From DAOTWP01 sp034435675 (GTDB lineage Bacteria > Chloroflexota > Anaerolineae > Aggregatilineales > Phototrophicaceae), in NCBI GenBank assembly GCA_034435675.1, contig DAOTWP010000079.1, forward strand, positions 1 through 10,980: DNA of 10,980 nucleotides, given 5' to 3'. Positions 7,314-10,980 of this stretch are shown here, piece after piece; the first letter of the stretch is position 1, and every line of letters begins with the position of its first letter. Position numbers and translations under genes: made by a program. The notes beneath the pieces are model-generated. The model ran no database searches, was not told where the DNA came from, and saw only the letters and a list, made by a program, of their open reading frames with translations.

Positions 7314-7330
7314 CTGACACAGGATGTCAG
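7314..7330. promoter_or_regulatory. Operator-like inverted repeat in the divergent M20/ClbS-like gap
   Basis: CTGACA (7314-7319) and TGTCAG (7325-7330) are perfect 6-bp arms with a 5-base centre. They lie in the 152-base intergenic region from which both gene directions start. The size suits a dimeric regulator. No regulator gene is adjacent and a chance palindrome is possible. A TACAAT (minus, 7272-7277) could be the -10 for the M20 gene but lacks a good -35. Confidence 0.3.
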
Positions 7331-7388
7331 GATTTGCGGCGTATCCTAGCAATAAGTGTCGTCAATGATGCAGCCATAGGAAAAATCC

Positions 7389-7904
7389 ATGTCACGTCCA
7401 ACCTCAAAAGCTCAACTGCTAGTCCAGATGAAAGACGAGCACGCAGCGCTGGTCGCCGATCTCGACAACCTGACCCCGCAGTAGATGACCCAGCCCGGCA
7501 TTGTCGGGGAATGGGCAGTCAAGGATGTCCTGGCGCACCTGACCGCGTGGGAGCAGATGTTTCTGGGCTGGTACAGCACTGGCAGGCGCGGTGATGACCC
7601 GATCACCCCGGCGGCGGGCTTCAACTGGCAGCAGATTCCCGCGCTCAACGAACAGATTTACCAGCAGCACCGCGCGCTGCCGCTTGAGGATGTGCTGGCA
7701 CAATTCCACCGTTCGTATGCACAGATTGCCGCAGCGCTGACGGGCATGAGCCATGAAGAATTGTTCACGCCAAAGGTCTATCGCTGGACGAAGACGACGA
7801 CGCTTGGCTCGTATGCTGTTTCGGCAACGTGCAGCCATTATGCATGGGCGCGCAAGGAAATCCGCAAAGGAATCAAGCAGGTGACCCATGAAAATGCCGG
7901 ATGA
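7389..7904 (+). pseudogene. ClbS/DfsB-family (DUF1706) four-helix protein interrupted by an in-frame TAG
   Basis: ATG at 7389 is preceded by AGGA at good spacing and opens MSRPTSKAQLLVQMKDEHAALVADLDNLTPQ, then TAG at 7482-7484. The same frame continues with MTQPGIVGEWAVKDVLAHLTAWEQMF to TGA at 7902-7904. Together this gives 171 codons, the usual ClbS/DfsB length, and both halves fit the family: N-terminal tK.eLL helix, then the GEW.vkDvlaHLtaWe helix with its conserved Trp and His. In relatives the TAG position usually holds Gln or Glu, so one C-to-T or G-to-T change explains it. ClbS hydrolyses the colibactin cyclopropane; most relatives have unknown function within the DinB-like superfamily. 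Outcomes could be loss of function, amber readthrough, or reinitiation at ATG 7485, which has no ribosome site but directly abuts the TAG. The shorter 139-residue form would lack helix 1. A sequencing error is possible. The 3' end overlaps the next gene by 17 bases. Confidence 0.8.
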
Positions 7905-8304
7905 ACTTACAGAGCTGCTGCTTGCCCCGTGCGGTATGAACTGCCTGCACTGCTATGCGCATCTGCGCGCAAAGAATGTCTGTCCTGGCTGCCGTATGGA
8001 GGTGGAGAATAAGCCGCGCCACTGCCAGACGTGCGCGATCAAGCAGTGTGCCGGGGAGCACGCCGTCACCTACTGCGTGGACTGCCCGCAGTTCCCCTGT
8101 GCGCGCATCAAGCGCATGGACAAACGCTACCGTGAGCGCTATCACATCAGCCTGATTGCCAATGCGCGCCGCCTGCGGGCAGATGGCGCAGCAGCGTATT
8201 TGCAGGCAGAAAAGCAGCGCTGGACGTGCGCGCAGTGCGGCGGTGTCATCTCTGTGCATCACCGCGTCTGTTCAGCGTGCGCCGCGCCGGATGCACCGCC
8301 ATAA
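7888..8304 (+). CDS. DUF3795-type cysteine-rich protein with C-terminal zinc ribbon
   Basis: This 138-residue protein has 15 cysteines and no signal peptide. The N-terminal part matches the DUF3795 pattern: APCGMNCLHC (Cys15, 19, 22), CPGC (32, 35), CQTCAIKQC (46, 49, 54), then YCVDCPQFPC (63, 66, 71). After a basic helical stretch (72-112), CAQCG...CSAC (Cys114, 117, 128, 131) forms a four-cysteine zinc-ribbon-like knuckle. Metal binding (zinc or possibly an Fe-S cluster) is likely; no biochemical role is known to me. ATG at 7888 follows an AGGTGA-like ribosome site and overlaps the 3' end of the ClbS-like frame by 17 bases, so the two genes are probably translationally coupled. The tail APDAPP is probably disordered. 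Confidence 0.82.
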   Translation: MKMPDELTELLLAPCGMNCLHCYAHLRAKNVCPGCRMEVENKPRHCQTCAIKQCAGEHAVTYCVDCPQFPCARIKRMDKRYRERYHISLIANARRLRADGAAAYLQAEKQRWTCAQCGGVISVHHRVCSACAAPDAPP

Positions 8305-8360
8305 CTGGCGCCGCGTCATTTTCGCCGGGACTTCCCCACAACGAATCGCTGGCTATCGCG

Positions 8361-8366
8361 TATAAT
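8361..8366 (+). promoter_or_regulatory. Probable -10 box (TATAAT) of the lipoprotein/MFS operon
   Basis: A perfect TATAAT lies 73 bases upstream of the GTG at 8440, in the only gap before the lipoprotein/MFS pair. The -35 region (around 8337-8344, ACAACG) does not match consensus. Transcription would start near 8373, leaving a leader of about 65 bases. Confidence 0.5.
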
Positions 8367-8439
8367 GGGTAGGGTGCGCCTGTGCTTCCCGCGCGCTGCC
8401 CTATGAACCGGCTGTTCGCTCTTGTGGAAGGAACTCCCT

Positions 8440-9198
8440 GTGCGGCGATATCTGCGACCTGTTCTAGCGCTGCCTCTCTTGCTGGCGCTGCTGCTGATGT
8501 TGAACGCCTGCAATGGCACGACTACAACGCCGACGCCTGAAGCGACCCCTGAACCCGAAACGCTGCTGCGGACTGCTGTCGAAATCGTGCAGGCGGCAGA
8601 AACCTTCCGCATGGATATTCTGCAAACCGGCGCGCCGTTCAGCTTTAGCATTCCGCTGCCTGCGATTGGCTCCGTCGGCGCCGTGCTGGAAAGCGCCCGC
8701 GCGCAGTATGTCGCGCCGGACACGATGCAGGCAAGCGCCCGGATTGTCGTTGGCAGTCTGCCCTATGAACTGCTGCTGTTTTCGCGCGGGGATAACCAGT
8801 GGCTCAGCCTGGACCAGACGACCTGGGTGAACCTGATCTTTGCGCAGGGCTTCAACCCGGCGCTGCTCACGCAGGACGGCGGCGGTTTCGAGTCGGCGCT
8901 GGCGCATGTGAGCGAGATTGTCTACGAAGGGCAGACAACATATGAAATTGGCAACGTGCCCGTGCATCATATCAGCGGCAGGGCACGCGGCGAGGCGGTT
9001 TCCGCGCTGCTGGTCAACCTGCTGCAACTGCCCGAAGTGCTGATTGATGTCTATATCGAAACGGCAACCGGACGCCCGCTGCGCATTGTGCTGACCCTGC
9101 CGGAAGGTGCGGAAGCGCAGGAGACAGCGCCGACGACATGGCGGATTGATATTTATGACTACAATGCTCCTGCCGAACTGGATGACCCGGAAGCCTGA
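8440..9198 (+). CDS. LprG/LppX-like (LppX_LprAFG family) lipoprotein
   Basis: This 252-residue lipoprotein begins with RRYLRPVLALPLLLALLLML and a lipobox LNAC whose Cys24 would be lipidated. A Thr/Pro/Glu-rich spacer (25-40) follows. The mature domain carries LppX_LprAFG hallmarks: an N-terminal helix (41-56), an amphipathic beta sheet (ARAQYVAPDTMQA 87-99; DNQWLSLDQTTWVNL 118-132), TYEIGNVPVHHISG (167-180), a strand VYIETATGRPLRIVLTL (204-220) and the closing IDIYDYNAPAELDDP (237-250). Family members such as mycobacterial LprG and LppX form a hydrophobic pocket that carries triacylglycerols or lipoglycans across the cell envelope. GTG at 8440 is chosen because AAGGA lies 7 bases before it and it gives a standard signal peptide; an in-frame TTG at 8422 would add six residues and lacks a ribosome site. 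It is followed after 2 bases by an MFS pump, as with lprG-Rv1410c. Family call is by pattern recognition. Confidence 0.78.
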   Translation: MRRYLRPVLALPLLLALLLMLNACNGTTTTPTPEATPEPETLLRTAVEIVQAAETFRMDILQTGAPFSFSIPLPAIGSVGAVLESARAQYVAPDTMQASARIVVGSLPYELLLFSRGDNQWLSLDQTTWVNLIFAQGFNPALLTQDGGGFESALAHVSEIVYEGQTTYEIGNVPVHHISGRARGEAVSALLVNLLQLPEVLIDVYIETATGRPLRIVLTLPEGAEAQETAPTTWRIDIYDYNAPAELDDPEA

Positions 9199-9200
9199 CC

Positions 9201-10868
9201 ATGACCACAAGCTCAACGACCTCTGCCCTTAACCGGCGCGCCGCTGTTCACCCCTGGGTGGTGATCGCCTTCATCTGCATTCCGGTCTTTATCGGGTCAC
9301 TCGACCTTACGGTGGTGTCCGCCTTTTTGCCTGACCTGCTGGTGGATTTGGGGCTGCCTGTGCCGGGCGCGCTGGATGATGCTTCGTGGGTGGTCGGCGC
9401 ATATCTGCTGGCGTATGCTATCAGCCTGACGTTTATGGGGCGTGTCAGCGACCTGCTGGGCAGGCGCGCAGTGTACGTATTCTGCCTGGTGGTGTTCATT
9501 GCCGGGTCGGTGCTGGTCGCAATCGCCGATGGTGCGCCCACAGACCTGCTCGTCTCGATTTATAACAGTCAGGGCATTCGCACTGATCCCAAAACGCTCA
9601 CGCTGGTGGCGATCATCTTCGGGCGGGTGGTGCAGGCGCTGGGGGCGGGCGCACTGGTGCCGGTCAGCCTGGCGCTGGTGGCAGACCTGTTCCCGCCGGA
9701 GCGCCGCGCGCAGCCGCTGGGGCTGATCGGCGCGGTGGACACCCTGGGACTGGTGCTGGGGCATCTGTATGGCGGCATCTTTGTGCAGTTTTTCCACTGG
9801 CACTGGTTGTTCTGGATCAATGTGCCGGTTACGCTGGTGACGATTGGGCTGGTGCTGTGGGCAATGCGCAATGTGCCCACCACACGGCACACCGGGCGCT
9901 TTGACTTTCTTGGCACGGCGCTGATCGTCGGCGCGATTTCCTGCCTGAATATCGGGCTAGGGGCGAATATTGACGTTTCCGGCAGCACGCGCTTGCAGGA
10001 TTTCAACGCGCTGCCGCCCTACGCCGGTCCGCTGCTGCTGACCGGGGCGCTGTTTCTGCTCGGTTTTGTGCTGGTCGAAAACCGCGTGCGCTATCCGCTG
10101 ATTAACCTGCGCCTGTTCCGCCAGCGCAATTTCTCCGCCGGGGTGCTAACGAACCTGTTCGTGGGCTTCTGTCTGATGATCGGGCTGGTCAGCGTGCCAA
10201 TTCTGGTCAACGTGCGCGAGGCGGTGCGTGCGGTCAGCGACACAGCGGTCACAGCAGACGCCGCGATTCAGGTCGCCGCGCTGCAAACCGGGCTGCTGCT
10301 TGCCACGCTGACGATTCCAATGGCAATTGCCGCGCTGCCCGGCGGCTGGCTGAGCATGCGCATCGGCATGCAGCGCACCGCGCTGTTAGGGCTGGGAACT
10401 GCTGCCGTCGGCTTTCTGCTGATCTGGCAGACGTGGTATCTGGCGATCCCGGATTTGATCGTCGCGGCGGAGATGACGCTGGTCGGCGTTGGCTTAGGGC
10501 TGACGTTTTCACCAATTACGGCGTCGGTGATTAATGCTGCCGGGGACGAGGAGCGCGGGGTGGCGTCGGCGCTGGTCATTGTCATGCGGCTGCTGGGCAT
10601 GACGATCAGCGTGTCGCTGTTGACCAACCTTACGCTCCAGCGGGTGACGAGCCTGGCGGCAGGCGCTGGCGTGATGATTACCGACCCGCAGTACGGCGAA
10701 CTGGCGGCACGGGCGCTGGCAGAGCTGGGGCTGGTGGGCGCAGTCGCCTGCCTGATCGCGCTGCTCCCGGCGGCGCTGCTGCAGGGCAGGGGGCGGGCTG
10801 CTGTGCACGGTGGCGCAGGGGGCGCCAGTGAGTCGCGCGCCACCGACTCGCGCGTAACGGGAGACTAA
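9201..10868 (+). CDS. DHA2-type MFS transporter (P55/Rv1410-like), lipoprotein partner
   Basis: This 555-residue polytopic membrane protein has a size and hydrophobic pattern fitting 14 helices (DHA2 drug:H+ antiporter group). Visible motifs are SLDLTVVSAFLPDL in helix 1 with membrane Asp35, loop motif A GRVSDLLGRR (80-89), GRVVQALGAGALVP (141-154) carrying motif B Arg142, and a motif C region TLGLVLGHLYGG (181-192) with His in the usual Pro position. Two extracytoplasmic inserts stand out: residues 109-133 and about 331-352 (REAVRAVSDTAVTADAAIQV). In mycobacteria the equivalent pump Rv1410/P55 works with LprG to move triacylglycerol from the inner membrane outward; the same job is inferred here. 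GGAAG stands 8 bases before the ATG, within the lipoprotein's last codons, and the 2-base gap implies coupling. The C-terminal tail (about 525-555, ASESRATDSRVTGD) is hydrophilic. Its last codon and stop lie in an inverted repeat of a mini-element, so the natural end may have been altered. Drug efflux is the main alternative. Confidence 0.88.
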   Translation: MTTSSTTSALNRRAAVHPWVVIAFICIPVFIGSLDLTVVSAFLPDLLVDLGLPVPGALDDASWVVGAYLLAYAISLTFMGRVSDLLGRRAVYVFCLVVFIAGSVLVAIADGAPTDLLVSIYNSQGIRTDPKTLTLVAIIFGRVVQALGAGALVPVSLALVADLFPPERRAQPLGLIGAVDTLGLVLGHLYGGIFVQFFHWHWLFWINVPVTLVTIGLVLWAMRNVPTTRHTGRFDFLGTALIVGAISCLNIGLGANIDVSGSTRLQDFNALPPYAGPLLLTGALFLLGFVLVENRVRYPLINLRLFRQRNFSAGVLTNLFVGFCLMIGLVSVPILVNVREAVRAVSDTAVTADAAIQVAALQTGLLLATLTIPMAIAALPGGWLSMRIGMQRTALLGLGTAAVGFLLIWQTWYLAIPDLIVAAEMTLVGVGLGLTFSPITASVINAAGDEERGVASALVIVMRLLGMTISVSLLTNLTLQRVTSLAAGAGVMITDPQYGELAARALAELGLVGAVACLIALLPAALLQGRGRAAVHGGAGGASESRATDSRVTGD

Positions 10869-10962
10869 GTGCAACCAAATTGAAAATGTCGGATGTAGGG
10901 GCAGGTCTCAGACCTGCCCCTACGGAAAATAATCCCGCGAGATTTCTGTGGTTGTACTTAGT
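10864..10962. mobile_element. 99-bp MITE-like element with imperfect terminal inverted repeats
   Basis: ACTAAGTGCAACCA (10864-10877) and TGGTTGTACTTAGT (10949-10962) are inverted copies matching at 13 of 14 positions. They enclose a 29-bp perfect palindrome and no coding frame. Read as TA + AGTGCAACCA ... TGGTTGTACT + TA, the ends fit an element flanked by TA, as in IS630/Tc1-type insertions. The symmetry prevents a clean distinction between terminal repeat and target duplication. The left end supplies the TAA stop of the MFS gene. No transposase is present. A plain structured 3' UTR is the alternative. Confidence 0.55.
10895..10923. repeat. Perfect 29-bp palindrome (14-bp arms, 1-base centre)
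   Basis: Arms GTAGGGGCAGGTCT (10895-10908) and AGACCTGCCCCTAC (10910-10923) flank a single C. As RNA it would fold into an 11-14 bp hairpin 26 bases after the MFS stop. It could serve as a transcript end, but no T-run follows on either strand, so it looks more like a dispersed palindromic repeat than a canonical intrinsic terminator. Confidence 0.85.
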
Positions 10963-10980
10963 AGTCCAACAAGATGAGCA

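Noticed and set aside
5974..7317. 447-codon plus-strand frame opposite the M20 gene
   Set aside because: Arg/Gln/His-rich low-complexity translation, typical antisense shadow of a GC-rich gene; the minus-strand frame has all M20 metal ligands.
8464..9216. 250-codon minus-strand frame across the lipoprotein gene
   Set aside because: Arg/Gln-rich antisense shadow; plus strand has a lipobox and family pattern.
10840..10860. Short inverted repeat GAGTCG/CGACTC near the MFS 3' end as a terminator
   Set aside because: It lies inside the coding region, has a 6-bp stem and no T-run.

Overview
The window looks like a GC-rich chromosomal segment from a free-living bacterium. The best guess is Chloroflexota (Anaerolineae-like). 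The reasons are an LppX/LprAFG-type lipoprotein paired with a 14-helix MFS pump outside an obviously actinobacterial context, an enlarged TspO-like protein, secreted LamG/beta-propeller proteins and a ClbS/DinB-DUF3795 pair. The phylum is inferred from gene content only; there is no rRNA or other marker gene. No tRNA, rRNA or CRISPR array was seen. No gap between genes exceeds about 155 bases.

Left block, minus strand (1-7236), read in transcription order from the right: an M20 metallopeptidase (7236-5884); a solitary Mrr-type restriction endonuclease in visibly lower-GC DNA (5801-4884); a secreted protein of unknown function (4800-4108) followed after 7 bases by a LuxI/FeeM-like GNAT acyltransferase (4100-3483); an eight-helix TspO/MBR-related membrane protein with its own -10 box (3356-2532); a fragmentary LamG-type protein (2462-1821); and a long secreted beta-propeller-like/LamG protein that is open to the left edge (1792-1). 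The last two share a 136-bp, about 93% identical direct repeat encoding the start of the LamG domain. Recombination between the copies would remove 1702 bp and fuse the fragment in frame to the LamG domain.

Right block, plus strand (7389-10868): a ClbS/DfsB-like four-helix protein interrupted by an in-frame amber codon (7389-7904), overlapped by a cysteine-rich DUF3795 protein (7888-8304). Then comes a probable two-gene operon (8440-10868): an LprG/LppX-like lipoprotein followed 2 bases later by a DHA2-type MFS transporter. This matches the layout of the mycobacterial lprG-Rv1410c (P55) lipid export pair. The MFS stop codon lies inside the terminal inverted repeat of a 99-bp MITE-like element (10864-10962) that carries a perfect 29-bp palindrome.

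The strongest candidates for new biology are the secreted-protein/acyltransferase pair, which may make an acylated signal or lipid, and the lipoprotein/MFS pair. The repeat-mediated shuffling of the LamG genes, the amber-interrupted ClbS gene and the mini-element at the right edge are signs of ongoing genome remodelling.
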